Both the position numbers and the translations under genes were made by a program. Shown piece by piece: positions 42,301-57,300 of a stretch of DNA of 64,000 nt (position 1 is its first letter; every line of letters begins with the position of its first letter). Below the pieces are notes generated by a model. The model was not told where the DNA came from. It made no database searches and worked only from the letters and a program-made list of their open reading frames with translations. Source of the DNA: Manis javanica (taxonomy: Eukaryota; Chordata; Mammalia; Pholidota; Manidae); assembly GCF_040802235.1 (NCBI RefSeq), contig NC_133174.1, positions 139,801,213 through 139,865,212 of the forward strand. Direction: 5' to 3'.

Positions 42301-45300
42301 GCAAGATGCCACCAGCCTGGATCTGGCAACAGAAGAGGAAGGGTGGAGCCTAGGAGCTGTCCTCTGCCACCAGAATGATTAATACTGCCCCAAAACAGCT
42401 GCCTACAGCTCTAGAACTATCCTCTAGCCCCAAGACACACAGAGCAGGAACCTGACAGGACACCCAGGCCAGGCCTAGCTACAGCCTAAAGGCCAGGAAC
42501 CTGGCACTTCGCTGGTTATGCCCGAGAAGCTACCCGCTGTTTTCCTTGTTGCAAGACCAGGCTCGTCCTGGTAAATGAGCAGCTAGTGCCAGGGGGTGCT
42601 TCCAACAGGCCAGCCAAACCTGATGGGGTGGGTATGACTGCTGCCCCTGTTTCACAGAGGGGAAGCTAAGGCTCAGCAGACTAAAGCAACTGATCAAGGT
42701 CAACAGCCAGTAACAGATGTGGCTGAAATCCCCCACTCCTGTATGTCTGACCCCAAGGCCCAACTTGAGATGTACTACACATTCTAAATTTCCAGGGAAT
42801 TCCTCTCAGGCCAACTGAGCGACAGATGGAAATGACTCTCTTCCCTTCCCATCCTCCTCCCCAAGTACATCCTACAGGCAGCTGCCGGAACACATCCGTT
42901 AGGTAACATCACACTACACTGCAGTCCTCTGGACCAGGGGCGACAGAAAATGAAGAATCAGGGCCCAGGCGCACATCTCAGGTCCACACCAGCCACAAGT
43001 GGCAAACAGGTGGCAACTGCGGCCACAGGCTGCTCCACTTCCCAACAGCCATCCTTGCCCTGAGATACTACCTGGCAGGAAGAGAAAGGAGAAGACTCTC
43101 TCCATCCCTTGAGAAAGAACAACTCAAATGGTCAAAACGGAGTGAGGGGTGGGCAGTTTCCCCCCCACACCTGCAACAGGGGCCCAGGCCAGCCACAGCT
43201 CAGAAAAAGGCATGGTACAGGCAGGGGCCCTGGGGAAGAAGGAAAGACTCAGGAAAGACTCTGCTCTGTCCACGTTATTTCCACAAAAAGGACTTGCTCA
43301 AAGCAGCCTGGGCTGCCTGCTCCCAGACTACCCGTTCTACAGGCCCCCCAGTCTCCCAAGCCCCCACAAGCCTTCACAGGATTCTCCAGAACACCTTTGC
43401 GCGGAGAGCGTGAGGGGACAGAGGAAGCAAACAAGGCAGGCTCCCTCCTTGGCCTGGGCCCCGGCAGAGCCCATGGGAAGAATTAGCACTTAGTAGGGTG
43501 TGGGCTCACAGGTACCCTGAGATGCTCGCCATGCTTCCTGGTTTGGGGAGAGACTTCAGGGGCCCCTGGCAGTAAACAGAGCCAGGCTGCTGGTTCCTGG
43601 CAGAAAGGAAGAGTTTCCAGTGACATGTGCTCTCTAAAATTAGCGTCCAGGACCTCGTGGCCCAGCGCTCAGGTTTCCCTGTCTCAGCCCCCGACTGCCC
43701 ACCAGCCTGCCCCCCACTGGGCTAGAGCCCTGGAAGTGGAGGGAGCTCCTGAGAGAAGCAAGGTGCCTGACTCACGGCAGCAGGGGAAGTCACTGGAGTG
43801 CCCTAGAAAAAAAGGCAAGTCTGACTAAGCCCCAACCTCCAAGCACAGAGCATGCAGGCAACTCTGAGCAGATTCCAGGGATGTGGAGAAGGCTGCTCCT
43901 CCCAGATGGAGGTGGGGTAGGGGGAGGACACGTGGTCCAGCCGGTAGACCCAGCAGGCAAGATGGGGCAGGCAAGCCCAGGGGTGACACTCCCCCCACAA
44001 CAAGGTTGGGCAGGTGGCTGACACGGGCAGGACTCCAGCAGCACCATGAGTGACAACGGCTGTTGCCCCAGATTCCCAGGGAGGCTGAGCCCAGGGTAGT
44101 GGTGGCACTGGGGAGAGTAGCAACACACACAACAGGGACTCAGCTCTCTGCTGTATCCTCCCATCCCATCCCCAGCTACGGAGAACCACGGTTGCCAACA
44201 CGAGCCTGGGCAAACACGCAGAACCCAGCACAACAGTGGGCCAGGGGTCTCTTGGAATCTTGGCCTACTCAGCCACCTGCCCGAGTTCGTAGTCCTTAGT
44301 CAGGGTCTCCCCCTCAGCACAGAGCAGGCACCCCCACCCACCCACCACCACAAGTGTCTGGTGCTATCCACGCCCTCTCACTTCCTGTTAGACCTGTTCC
44401 TCCAACCTGGCCCAGGATGGTTCTGGATAATTCTTCCCTCCAGGAACCACACCTCTCAACAGCTCTACCTCCCTCCCTCCCTTCCAAAACCCATGCCAAC
44501 CTTGGCCTTGCCCTGGCCAAGTCACCAGCAGGACCACCACTGACCTAACTGTCCAGTCCAAGGACTGTCTTGCCATCCCCGGAGCACTTGCTCTGCAGCA
44601 CCGGGCACAAGAAACAAGCCACCCTCTCAGAATGCGCCCCTGCTCTTGACTCAAGAGACCCTCACGCACCTGCCAACCTCATCCCCGGCAGGGTTTTCCT
44701 TAGCCCAGACCCCTAACCCTCACTACCTCCTGAAGGGCAGCTCGTGGGCGAGCCTGAGGCATACCCAGGCAGCCTGTGACGAGGGCCTCACTGTGGTGCA
44801 GGCTGTGGCCACTCTGCCCAAGCCCTCAGGCCTGTGCGCCACTTTGCAACCTCTCCTCCTGCCCCAAGCCCCAGCCATCCTCTAGTCCTACCCGTGTCAC
44901 TTCCAGACAGACCACCTCCCAGTCATCCCCTTTGAAAGTGGGGATGACCCTCACCAAGGTCGTCGTTCCTGAGTGATTTAAGAGTCCCTAACGAGCCTCT
45001 TCCCTGGCCTCAGCTACACAAACTTAAGATCCATGCCCCAAGGAAAGCCAGAGAGATCTTTGTCTCGGTCTGATAGTGCCACCCCCTACAGTGATCCCTC
45101 CAACATCTGCCCACCATGGTCAGCCTCTGGCTGGCACGCAGCCTTCCTCGAACCAGCTCTTCCGTCACTCACATGGCCCTCTGCTCCAGCTGCACTGAAC
45201 CACTGGCTGTTCAGGGAACACACCGGGTTCTCACTCACCTCATCACTGTGTCACTGCGGTTGGCCCTCTCATCTGCAGTGGCTTCTCCCCTTCTGTTCAA

Positions 45301-48300
45301 GAACACTTCTTGACAACTCAAGATCCAGCCCAATCACCACCTTCCCCAAAAAGCCCCTCCTGACCCTCTCTAGCCCCCTGCTGGCACCCCTCCCAGCAGC
45401 TGCTGCGCACCCCCACCGGGCTACCTTCTTCCTCTGTTCTCATTCTCTGCACAGTCACTTATTCCTGGTCTGGCTGCCCCCACAAGCACCTTCAGGCCAG
45501 GGACGGTACCTTTCTTTGGTCTCTAGATCCCCCATACGCGGCACACAGAGAGGGGCTGTGAGACGACCTACCCCCTCCTCCCAGGTGTGAGGCTGCGCCC
45601 TCAGGACATGGCAGAATCCGGGTCTGGAGCCCTGGCTCTCCCTCTGCCCAGCTGAACACCAAGAAGGACATGGGCAGAGATGGAGTGGACCACACAGTCG
45701 GGAAACTGAGGGACAGGGAGCAGCTTCAGGAAGGTGTCCAGGCTTGTGACTGCAGTGGCAGCTAAGAAGGCAGGTGGGGAACATTCATCACCAAAGCTGG
45801 GAGCAGAGCCTTCTACAAAGTCTCACTGCCCCTCACATACTGGGCCCCATGCTCTCGCACCTACCCTCGACTCACCCATCAAGATCTAGCTCCAACGTTC
45901 CCTGAGACGCTCCACCCCCTGGGTCCTCACTGGCACATGAATGCACCTGCCTGGCTGTGTATCCCCTCAGTGTGAGTCTACCAGGCTCTAGACCCAGGAC
46001 CCGGCAGGGTACACGGCAGGGGTGCTGAGCTTCAGAACGTCCAGGTCTCAATGGCTGACGTCCTGCTTTGCCCCCTCCTACTGCTTACCCTCCCATCACG
46101 CTCTGCTCCGCTGCCCGGGTACTGTTACGCAGTTGGGTAACTGCTCACACCGCTGTCCATTTCTGGACAATAACTGAGAATCCATGAGCCAAAGGGGTTC
46201 CCCAAAGGTACAGGGCAGACAGACAGGGGCCCAGGGTCTGGGTTAAGTGCAGCCAGTGACAGAGGGTAAAGCCAGCACACAAGCTGTAGGAGAATCCAGA
46301 TGCATCCTTAGCAGACAAATGTGGTTCCCTAATACCTGACTTCAATTCAGCTGTTTTGGTAAGATGTTTCTGGAGGCTGGGCAGAGCTCTCATGCTTTTA
46401 TAAAAGGTTGAGTAAATAAGAGATGGTAGGAGAAACAATCTCTGGATACTAGAGAAGCAGGGCCGACCACATCAAGTCGGGGAGACACGGATCATGTGCT
46501 TTGCACCAATCCCATCTCCCTTATGTGGGTGAATGAGGGAGGCAGACATGGGCTTAACAGGAAGTGGGGCAGGAGCAAGGGGGACGGTCCTTCCAAGTGC
46601 CCACTGGAACATTCTAGGGTTGTGATGACCCCCTGGCCATTGCAGATCCTGCCAACTTAACATTTACCAGGCCATCTCCTGGGTACTACACCCCCAGGGG
46701 AGTCAGATCACTGAGCCCTCAGGACCCAACCACGGAGACAGGTAAGCAGGCAACTCCTTCACCCTGTTCAAGTAGGAAGCTGGTGTCACAGTGCCACCTG
46801 TTGACTCTTCAGGAGAACTACAGCCCTACCCCAGGTGGAGCTCTGCAGGGCACCAATGGACTCTGGGTTAACCCACCCCACCTACCCAGGAAAAACAAGA
46901 GGTGGTAGGCACCCAGGCAAGGAACCAAAAGCCCGGTGATGCCCCAGGATGCCCCAGGAAAGGCTGTGGGCAAAGCATAACTGGTAATAACAGGGAAGAA
47001 GCTGCCCCAGGAAACTCACCCTGAAGAGCCCGGAATCACACTGAAAATAAGGAGGCAGCAAAACAGAGACAGGAGAATTGACTTGAAAAGGCGCATGGAA
47101 ATCCTCCCAAAGGTCCGCCTGGAGTACATCTCAGCACACACACCTGGCCTTCCTCTTAGCCCTTGAGAACACAAAAGTTCTAGAAAATGGGGAGGGGGCT
47201 AACGTCGGGTAAACATCAATGCCTGCAACTCCAGCTGATGGCCCAAGTGGTGCTCACCCACCGGGAGTGAAGCCAGAGACGGGATGGCGGGGTGTGTAGC
47301 CTGTCCTCCCCTTTTTTGAATTCAAGAGAACCAGTGGAGAGGGGCAAGCTGTTTCTGGGGGGTTTGTCTGAGGAATTTTGTGTAAAGTAGGGGGCAGAGA
47401 GCAACCACCAAGGTCAGAGAACCCAGGCAACCATATTCCGGGACCAGGTGGTCCAGCTGGCTCCTAGAAAAGGGACCTTGGAGGGCACAGGACCGTCCCC
47501 TGGATGTGTACGCACAGTACTAACCGGAGCCAAAAGGAAATGAGGCAGTGCCGCCAGCAGGCCACAGACTGTGCTCTGAGCTTGGAGACACACCTGGGCC
47601 AGGGCACCATAGCAAGGGATACGACGGTGTCTTCAGCTATGCTGTCCAATATCGAGGCCATCAGCTACACGTGGCCTTCTCAGTTTAAATGAATTAAGAT
47701 TATGTTAACCAGGAAGTCCGGCTCCTCAGTCATACTAGCTACACTCCTTTGCAGCCAGAGCCATCTCCATCCAGTGGACGGACAGTCAGACAGTGCCCAC
47801 TTGCAGGAAGCTGTTGGCCCCTTCCCATCCAGAACCCTGCTCTCCACTGCCCAACCCCTGCCCTCAGAAAGAGGAGCCCTCCTGGAACGTAGGCTTTCAA
47901 TGACCTCAGAATCCTAAAGAAGGAACCCCTGCTCACTTGGCACCCTGACCCAAACACGGAGGTCTTTCACTATTTGCTTTTCAGAGTGTGAGGAAGAGAA
48001 TTCTTTGGCTGAAACCAAGTAGCGAGCAGACAATGTGTATTTTAAAAGAAGCCAACACTTGTTCTGAAGCATGTCAGACCATCTTTCCCCAGACCCTGCA
48101 AAGACACCCCCTCACCCCCCATCACCAGAGCCCCTCCTGGCCAAGCATCCACAGGACCCCAGCACACTGCTGCAGCTGGGCTAAGTTTGGCCTGGGGGTA
48201 CTGGACATCAATGAACTTATCAAAAAGGCTAGTGCCTAGATCTGAAGCACTATTACATTTGCACCCTTAGAAAAAGATGGCAGCCAACAGCCCGACAGAG

Positions 48301-51300
48301 GGGTCAATGGCTCTCAGGGGACTGAAGGCCAGACCACCTGCCTGGCCTTCCCAGCAGGCCCCTCCACTCACACCACTCATTTCCGCGAAGGCCCCAGCAT
48401 CAGCAGTGTTCAAACCCCACAGCTACCTTATCTAGATACTGATTTAAACAAAGAAAACAAAAACAAAAACCTGCAAGGGAATCAGGGAAATGTGGACAGT
48501 CACTAACAAGTCAATGTCATGGCGGACTTACCACAGAGTTCTTGTAAGTAAGATATTAATGTGCGTACAATTTTTCAGAGCCCTCTTTTCAAAGTGATAA
48601 ACCAAGATATTATTTCGCCTGTAAACATAGCTCAATGTTGAAGTGCGTACCTTTCACTCGGGCCGGGGCGAGGAGTATGTTCTTCTGCTGTGCCTCTATG
48701 AATGTTTGCATTTTCTACATCAACAAAGCAAACAGCCCACCCTGGGTGATTCCCCGGCGTGACCAGGGCCACGAGACCCCAAGCACCACCTACCTGGATG
48801 CCTGGGGCCCTGAGGCCACCTCGGCTTGCCCACCCCAGCTCCCTGCCTCCACCTCTTGCTCAGCCTCTCCCTAGGCCAGCCCTCCCAGGCCCTCTGCTCT
48901 GGCAGTTATCTGTCCTCCCCATGCCACTCTACTCAGCAGCCCCAGGCCCAGCCCAGAATGTAAGACCCCTGAAGCCTAAAACCTGGCCTGCTCCTGGACT
49001 CCCAACCTGGGCATGGCACAGCCTGCCACACAAGCTACTTGGGTAGTACTGATACGCACTTCCCAACCGCCACTGCCAGGCTCGGCGCTGAGAACATAAC
49101 CCACATCACCTCAATCCTTGCACCAAGAGTGCACGAGAGGTATCCTCGCCCCCGCTGTACGGGTGAGGGGAAGGGCTCAGAGAGGTCACCCAGCTAGCCA
49201 CCAACAGACTCCGGATCCAAACCCAGGCCTCATTCCAAAGTGGCCTGCACCTCAGGGCCACCTGACAGGACATTAGAGTCCCCTGGACAGGGGGAAGAAA
49301 GCACCCATGGCCAGGGCACGGCAGCAGAGCCCAGGCTGGACACTCCCTGCCCCAGCACACATGGTCTCAGCTCACATGGAGGTCTGGCTACCCTGGCCAT
49401 CAGCACCATCCCTGGCAGTTACACAGGCACCAACCACCTGCAGAACTGAACACTGGCAACAAGCAGGGTTAACCTAAAGGCAAAAGAAAGGGCCATGCTT
49501 GCCCCAGAGGGTCTGGATGATTTCACCCCATGGGTTAAAAGGGGCTCAATCGCCTTCAAGCAGACAACTGAGCCCCCAGGTCATTGGCCATTAAGAACTT
49601 AGCAAAGAAGCACGGGGCAGCTCTACCCAGGCTGACTGCAGTGAAACAAGCCACCCCCAGAGGTAGACGTGGAAAAGAAAAAAATCCCCGTGAAGCAAGT
49701 TCAGGTCATTAAAAATTGAGGGGCCCTGGGCATGAGGATGGACCTTCCTAAGTCTGGATGGTGACCACTACTTCTTTGGTCCTGACCTTGACTGACATTT
49801 TTTGCAAAAGCAGAGAATACTAGACTAGAGTGTGGCCTCTCAATACACAAACTCAACCCAGCAAGGCTGCCATGCAGCCACACTCCTGACAACTCCAGAG
49901 GGACACTGGCCAGCTGTGGTGCCAAAGCAGGGAAGGAGGCACCAAGAAAATGGAAAAACAGCACCCTACCTGAAAGAGCCTGCAAGTGCCCCAGTCTTTA
50001 CTAATTGGTAACCTGCACTGTCCCCTTGTCACAGACCAGACGCAGCCAGGGAGGTGCCAGAAGCAGCAGCATTTGCATTCTCTGGGGGCCCAGACATGTC
50101 TGTCTTCATGAGCTTCCCTGGGGCTCCTGCTCCTGGAGCTCAGGAGACCTGAAGAGTCGGCTCCCAACATAAAACGCCTGGCATGGCAGTCTGACAAATC
50201 CAACCTGGCATAGGCCAAAAGCTGTCCCAGTGTGCCCACGCACCCCGTTCGGTCCCTAAAGTTTAGGCAGCCCTTGTGTGCACCAGGCACTGGCACAAAG
50301 CCAACCACTCTAAAAGTGATGAGCCCAGGTTCCCTTGCCACACCTCACAGGCCACCAAGGCCCCTTAGAGCCCAGCCCTGTAAGCTAGCTAGCAGCAGGG
50401 CACCAGCCTGGCAGAGCCAACTCACAAGCGGAGCCTTGGAGAAGCATGAAGAGGTGGCACAGGCTAGGCTGACAGGAGGGAGGTGGGGGGTGGGGGAGCT
50501 CCAGACCGAGGCCACAGAAATACTCGGGGAAGGGGACCCACATGGCTGGGTCACAGTATGGGAAGACTAAAGCAGAGACTGGAGGGCTGCAGGGAGGGGT
50601 CAAGTCCTACAGGATCTGGGTGTCAAGCCTGTAAGCCAGAGGTGCTCTGAAGGCACTGGAAGCAAGGACTGGTAGGAGCAGTGTTACATGGGCTTAGGCC
50701 ACTTGGCTGGGGCAGGGCAGACAGGCTGGAAGAGCCAGGCTGGTGGGAGGAAGCCTAGTTGGGATGTTGGTGGCCCCACCATAGCAGTGGTCCCAAAGAC
50801 AATGAAGGCGACCAGGCTTAGGAGGCGTGACCCCTAAGCTGTGGGACACGGACAGAGCCTCCATTTCACAAGGTAAAGAGTTCTAGAAGTTGGTTGTCCA
50901 ACAATGTACATGGACTCAACCCTACTGACCTGTACACTTAAAAATGGTTCAGAGGACTAGTTTGATGTTATGTGTATTTCACCACAATTTAAAAATCCCC
51001 CATAGGAGCAGCAGATCACATGGGACAAGAAGGGCAGAGCCTACTCAAGCTTCTGGGTTGAGACAGTGGTTCTCAAAATTTTGTGGCCTAGCCCAGAGAG
51101 GAAGGCACATTGGGGACCTGGGGAGACAGCAAGCTGCCCCACACCAGCACAACCAGGCAGCAGAGACAAGACAGAATCCTGGATTCTGCTCCCAGTGCCC
51201 CCTACCGCCCCCCACACCCACCACAGACTGTTACAGAAAGTGCTGGCTTAAGTGTGTGAAGCTTTAAGCTTGGGGCCCCCTTTTTCAATTTCAAGGGCTG

Positions 51301-54300
51301 CTCACAGCCCCCCTGCAACATGCCAGGAACTAGGGCTACCCGCAGCCTCTCTTCTGAGCACTGCTCTCTCTCCGTGGTCCCTCGAATCAGTGACCTCCTG
51401 TCTCCCCGTGTCTGCTCCCGTTCCCCTCTAACTCACGTCCAGGGAATGGCCACCCTGCCGGCACCTCCCTCCTAGCCATCCTCAACCTCTCCGTGAAGCC
51501 GCTCACCACCCCACAGCTGCACCATCCTGCTGACCAGCCACCTCCGCTCCTCGATCCTGGCTTCCTCGTTCCTTCCAGTGGGCGTCACGGACCCGCACCC
51601 AGCCCAGGCATGTGTGTGTGCCAGAAGCACTCTGGGTTCTGCCATAACTGCCACTCTGCAGGTGCCCACAACAGAGCCTCAGCCTCAGAGGCTTGGCATC
51701 CTCAGTAGCTCCTCCCCTTTCTTCCATCAGCACCTCTCAAACCTGTCCCCGTCTCACCATCCTTACTAACACACCCTGGTTCAGGCCACCAGTATCTCTC
51801 ACTCCAGTGACCTCCGACATCTCCCTGCTTCCAGGCTCTCCCGCTCCACTCCATCCCCTGTACCGTTGCCAAACAGGAATACAGAACTCTTGACTGTGGA
51901 GCAGTGCCACTGGAAAAACTCACACTCCACCACATGGAGGCTGGGTACCAACTCTGGAGCCAGCATTCAGAATGCTCTGCCCCATTTCCTGCCACACCCG
52001 ATCCATTCACCCTGCTTGGCCGCCCTTCCCTGAACTTAGCCAGTACCTCCTAGGGTACAGGGATTGAGTCGGTGCCTAACAGTGTGACGTGAAAACACTA
52101 ATGACAAAGAGATAGACAGTAAGAGGGGCACGGATGCTTCGAACAGGATCAGGAGGCCCAAAGAACCTGGCCTAGCTGAGGCGCTCGCAAAATGACAATG
52201 GAGAGGAGTTTCCACTGTTTTTGATATCCAAACAATGGGGCAGATGGGCTGGGTATTCACCAGTGGGTAAGTGGTCAGACAAACAATACTGGAGAGACAG
52301 AACAATGTTCGTGAACTCAGTGGAAGATGCAAGTTCCCGTGTAGCAGCCACTGCTTGATTTCTGCTTTTTCAGAAGCATATGGATTCTGTAGGGATAGAG
52401 CCCAGGTGCTGAGGCCCTAGTATTCTCAGTCTGACTTCCTGGCTCTACCAATGAGAACTCTAAAGTTTCTGAACTTCTCTGAACCTCAGAGCTTCTTCAC
52501 AGAGCTCCTGCAAAATTCAATATGCACCTGGCACATAGAATGCTTAACATGGTAGCTATTAAATTAGAAAGGCCTAGAAAGATATAAAAAGGTATGCATC
52601 AGTGGTTCCCATAGTATTTCAGAGAACTTGTTTTATTTATTTAAAGTCTCTTCTTCCTCCAATGGCTACGTGATACCAGATGACTTAATAATCTTAAAAA
52701 CATAGGAAAGGAACTAAGATATCAGGATTGTCAGACTCAGAAAATCAGAGTTAACAACAAGGACATACACGGAGGTAGATTTTAGCTTACAGACACAGCA
52801 CAGGCACCTTCCTACCAAAAGCCAGGCAGGAAGTTCTCAGAGGAAAGAGCACATCACTCTCCAGTCTACAGAGGCAGACGGAAACCCCCCATCGACTTCC
52901 GACAGCTCACATCAATGCCAACAGACTGGTATGTTAGCAAGGGATCCAAACTAGGATGAGCTCAGGCTTGCCAGCCAGAACCCACGCAGCTCAGGCTGCC
53001 CACAGCTCTTGCGCTGCCGTTTCCCACGTATAAAGTATAAAGGCCCATGGAACTAGGAAGTGTTGTTAAAGTCTTACTGGCTTAAAGCAGAACCAGAACC
53101 CAAATAAAGCACACAAACAGCTCACACACACACAGGCAGGACCACATGGCTGTCCAGCCTTCGGGAGAAGCCCTTATTTTAACAGGCAAGGATACCGGGG
53201 GGTAGGCAGTGATGCTTATCCAGTCACACATCGACCTGGGGAGCTCCAATCTCCTGACTTCTGACCCTGCACCCTTCTTGTAATGCTGCGGCCCTCCTAA
53301 GTGCAGCATCTAGAATGTGTGGAGGTGTGCACTGCTAATCTGAACCCCAAGGCATTCCAGGTGCCCCTGAGCCGTACCTGCACTGCAGTGCACTACAAGC
53401 TATTCATGTGCCAGCCTCCCGGACCTTCTTCTTTCTGTGGCAATGTTCCAGCATCAGCTCACTTAGAGCAATGCTCAAAGGACTGCTGACCTAAGTAAGT
53501 GGGACTCCACAAAACTGTCATAATACAACCAAACCAGATCCAGCAAGGAGAAAAAGAGATCTCTTTCCCACTTTCAGACAGGCCTGCACACAGCTAACAA
53601 GAGTGACTCATTTGTAAAAGAACATGTAAAAAAGCACAGAGGGGCACACGAGCAAGGACATGTAGAACAAAGACAGAGTGTAGGGCAGACAGTGCGTGTT
53701 GACACAAGAGAAGGCAGGCTTCACTGAGAAGGTGCTTCAAAAACTACAGGGGAGACCCAGCACGGTTTCTCAAAGACACAACCAGGCACATGCTTCAGGT
53801 GTGTTACATGCACATGACTGTGTCCAGGCACAGATGAAGCCTAGCCCAGGTAGCAAGCTCCGCCCCTCCCTTGCCCAGAATTCCTGGCCAGCAGTACTTC
53901 AGGGTGGTACACACAGGGAAATACACCAGAGAGGTGGCACCCAAGAGCTAAAACGCACAGGCTTCACTGGGGGCTCCCTGGAACACAGGACCTCCCCAGT
54001 GGGCCCCAGGTGGGTCTGAGAGTCTGTGTCCCCAAGGCCCAGGTTCTGCCCAAGCTGTTGGGCCACAGGCTACACTCACAGCAGCAAGGTTCCAGGGGAC
54101 CAGGACATCACTGATACATTTTCAATGATCAAAAGGAGAAAAAGGGAAAAAGAAACCTAACAAGTGGGAGGACAGAACAGAAACGACCGATATGGCAAAG
54201 CGGTTTTTTAATAGGAAAAACTTAAAGATGCTCACACATCAGTGGGCAGGGGACTGATTAAACAAACAATGGTCCCTCACATGACAAAACACTACACAAC

Positions 54301-57300
54301 GATTAAGAAAACAAGAGAGGTCTGTGGGAGTCACTGGAAAAAACTGCCAAGATACATCACTGGGAAGATAGCAAGTCAAAGCAGAGCAACAAAACACAGT
54401 AGTTATAAGAGAAAGTTATATATCATGCAAAAGATTATTTTTTTAAAAGCTCAGAAACATCCCAATTATTACCTATTTCTGGGGATGCGACGACAGGGTA
54501 CACTCTCACCTAACACCTACCTATCATTTGAAGTTTGGGGGGCTTTGTTTACTTTAAAATAAACAGGTACAACTTTTGTAATCAGAATGAGGACGACGAC
54601 GGTTTTGTTTTTATTTCAAGTATTTCCCGCAAGCCACATATGGGTTGTGTGGTTACCTAATTTGAACACGAACTTTCTATGGCTAATGTCACACAGAGAG
54701 AAAAGTTCCTCAATGGCCACACCCACCATATAGGACTTGACCGCTAGACTAGGGAGGAGTACCTATTTCTGGAAAACTCTTAGAACAATTAAACAAATCA
54801 CCTGTGGGCAACAGGTGACTCCACACTGATCCCTGGGGTCACAGTTTCCCTTTCTAAGAGGTTGCACAAAACCAACTTAATGTCCTTTTTTGGTTGGTTA
54901 CTGGACAGGGACACAGGAAGGTGAGGCAGGACAGCCAGGCATCCTACAACTAAGATGGAATGGTAAGAGATGTGTGGCTGCTGGAACAACCAGGCCCAAG
55001 AAGTTACTCCAGCCACTCATTGTGTCCAAGACGTTGAGAAGGGAATTCGATGAAGCCTCAAGTGCCTGTCATAGAGGCCACAGCACAGGGAGGGAGGTGG
55101 CTGACAGAACAGAGAGCAGAGCAGGACCACAAGAGCAGACTGGAAGTGGGCCCCAATTTCACTCTGTTCTTTTAACCTCTGTGCATCCCTTCAGGAATAG
55201 CAGAGTATAAATGGGGAAGGCTTTTCTTTGAAGCCACCCCTTAGATTAGAAAGGAAACTGCCAACTGCCCATATACTGATTGTGGTGGTGTTACTCGACT
55301 CTGCATTTGTCAAAACATTCACGAACTCATAGAACCGGGTGATTTGTACTACAGGTCAACTGTAAAGAGTCAATGACAGGACTTAGGCTGGAACACTGGC
55401 TTCACAGTGCTGCCCAGCCCACACTCACTCCTCTGGTACACCCAGCTACCCGCTGACCCTGGCCTGGTCAGACAATCCCTGCCATAGAGGTGTCCTGGAA
55501 GAGAACATGAAAGCAGGACACTCAGAAGCATAAGACTTATAAGCCACAGCGTGTGGGGAATAAGCATCACTCTATCGTCACCATTGTGACTGCTTCTGAA
55601 TTTGAAATCTGCAGTTTCTCAGTACCTCTGAAAAGGCGGCACCCCAAATGCAACTCCATGGGTGGCACGGGCTGACACGAAACCCAAGGCTGCAGTCCCC
55701 TCCTGCTGTCCCCAGCCTTCCCAGAGCATGCTAACAGCTCCAGCTTCCACAGCTCCGCCACTGACTCCTGCCATTCTGCAGTAAGCCCTGATCCCAGGTC
55801 TGAGTTCCTGCTCAGCCCTGTCTCCGCCCTCTGGTGACCCTGCACACACACACTCAAATGTATCCCCATTTGAGACAAACTCAAAACTCACTAGAGTGGG
55901 CCGCAGCCGTGAGCCACCTAGACGGCCGTGTACTCTGGGCAGGGGCATACCTCCCTGCTGCCTGGTCCCTCCACTTCCACTTCTCCCCGTATCTGTTCAC
56001 CACCACAGCGCCTTCAGCAGGGAAATGCTGAGTGGCCTGGGGGCGGAGCCTCTATCTGGATGGAGCTGCTCCTTGCAGCAGCCACTCATGGGAGTCAGCA
56101 CCCCACCTAACAACACTGCTATGCCAGCACCCTTCCCACTCTTCAGCATCTGGCCCACAGGAACCAACTGGAGCCTGGAAAACATTTTGCTGAAAATCCA
56201 CGTACACTAGATCAACAGAAGGCAGGGATAACATGGGCAGGACTTGTTCTCTAGGAATTCACAGTACTTACCAACAATCCCTTTGTCTTCTCCAAAAGTA
56301 TCCAAGCTGTTCTTCCTAGAATGTGGCTGGAGATCAAGCTCACTCTGCCATTCTAGTTATTTTCTCACCTACCTTCTCCATCCTTTGGAAACTGGGATGC
56401 TTACATGAGTCTTCGAGCATGTCTCCTACCCTGCAATTCCTCAGCAGTCTAACTGGAGCCTAAGTCATTTCGAGAAGCCGGACACTCCAGTACACCCTCA
56501 CCCACCCGGGACTTCCATTCTCTCATCCCTAAGCTTCCTTTACCCTTGACCTTCTGTCCATTTCCTTACCTTACACAGAAACAAGGGGACTATCTTCTCC
56601 CTAAGTCTTACCATAGTGAAAGAGCTTGTCAGGGGCTTTCACCTCCCCAATCACTATAAAGTTCTGTGGCCTCTTCCACTGTGTCCTCAGCTTCCTTGCT
56701 GTTCTTCCTATCTTTCACATAAAATCTTGAGACATGGCCAGCACTCTCTCCTCGCCGTGGCTCACTTGCAGTCAGACTGACAAGTTCGTTGCTGAGACCC
56801 AGGCCCTGGGATCTTTTCCCTTTCAGTGTCAGACCGTAAATCACACCTCCGGAAACCCTCAAACTCCAGGGCCCACGTCCAACTCCTCCTCGCCTTCTCA
56901 CTTTCTGACTCGTGAATCTGCAGACAGCCTGCTTGCAGATCACGTCTGTGATCAAACATTCTCTCCCTAAAAAGCTGTTTGCCCTTTTCAGCCACTTTCC
57001 AACTTTGACCCAGAATTCACGCTCACCTGACTGACTTTTTTTTCCAAAAAACTGAAACCCAGACAGGTAGTCATTCTAATGCCTAATAAGAAAGGATGTC
57101 CAGATGACTAGAGGAGGAAGAACCCAACCCAAGAGTCCACACACTCACCCTGATAACCTCTGGAAGCCCACTGCCTGGGAGCAGTGTCTACTCCCAGGAA
57201 GTCAGGCCCGTTGATGAGAACCCCTGGGCGCAGGAGGCAGTAAAGCAGTGCTTTATCAGTTTAACCTTGCCCAACTAGCAACCGCCTTGGCCTCCCTGAT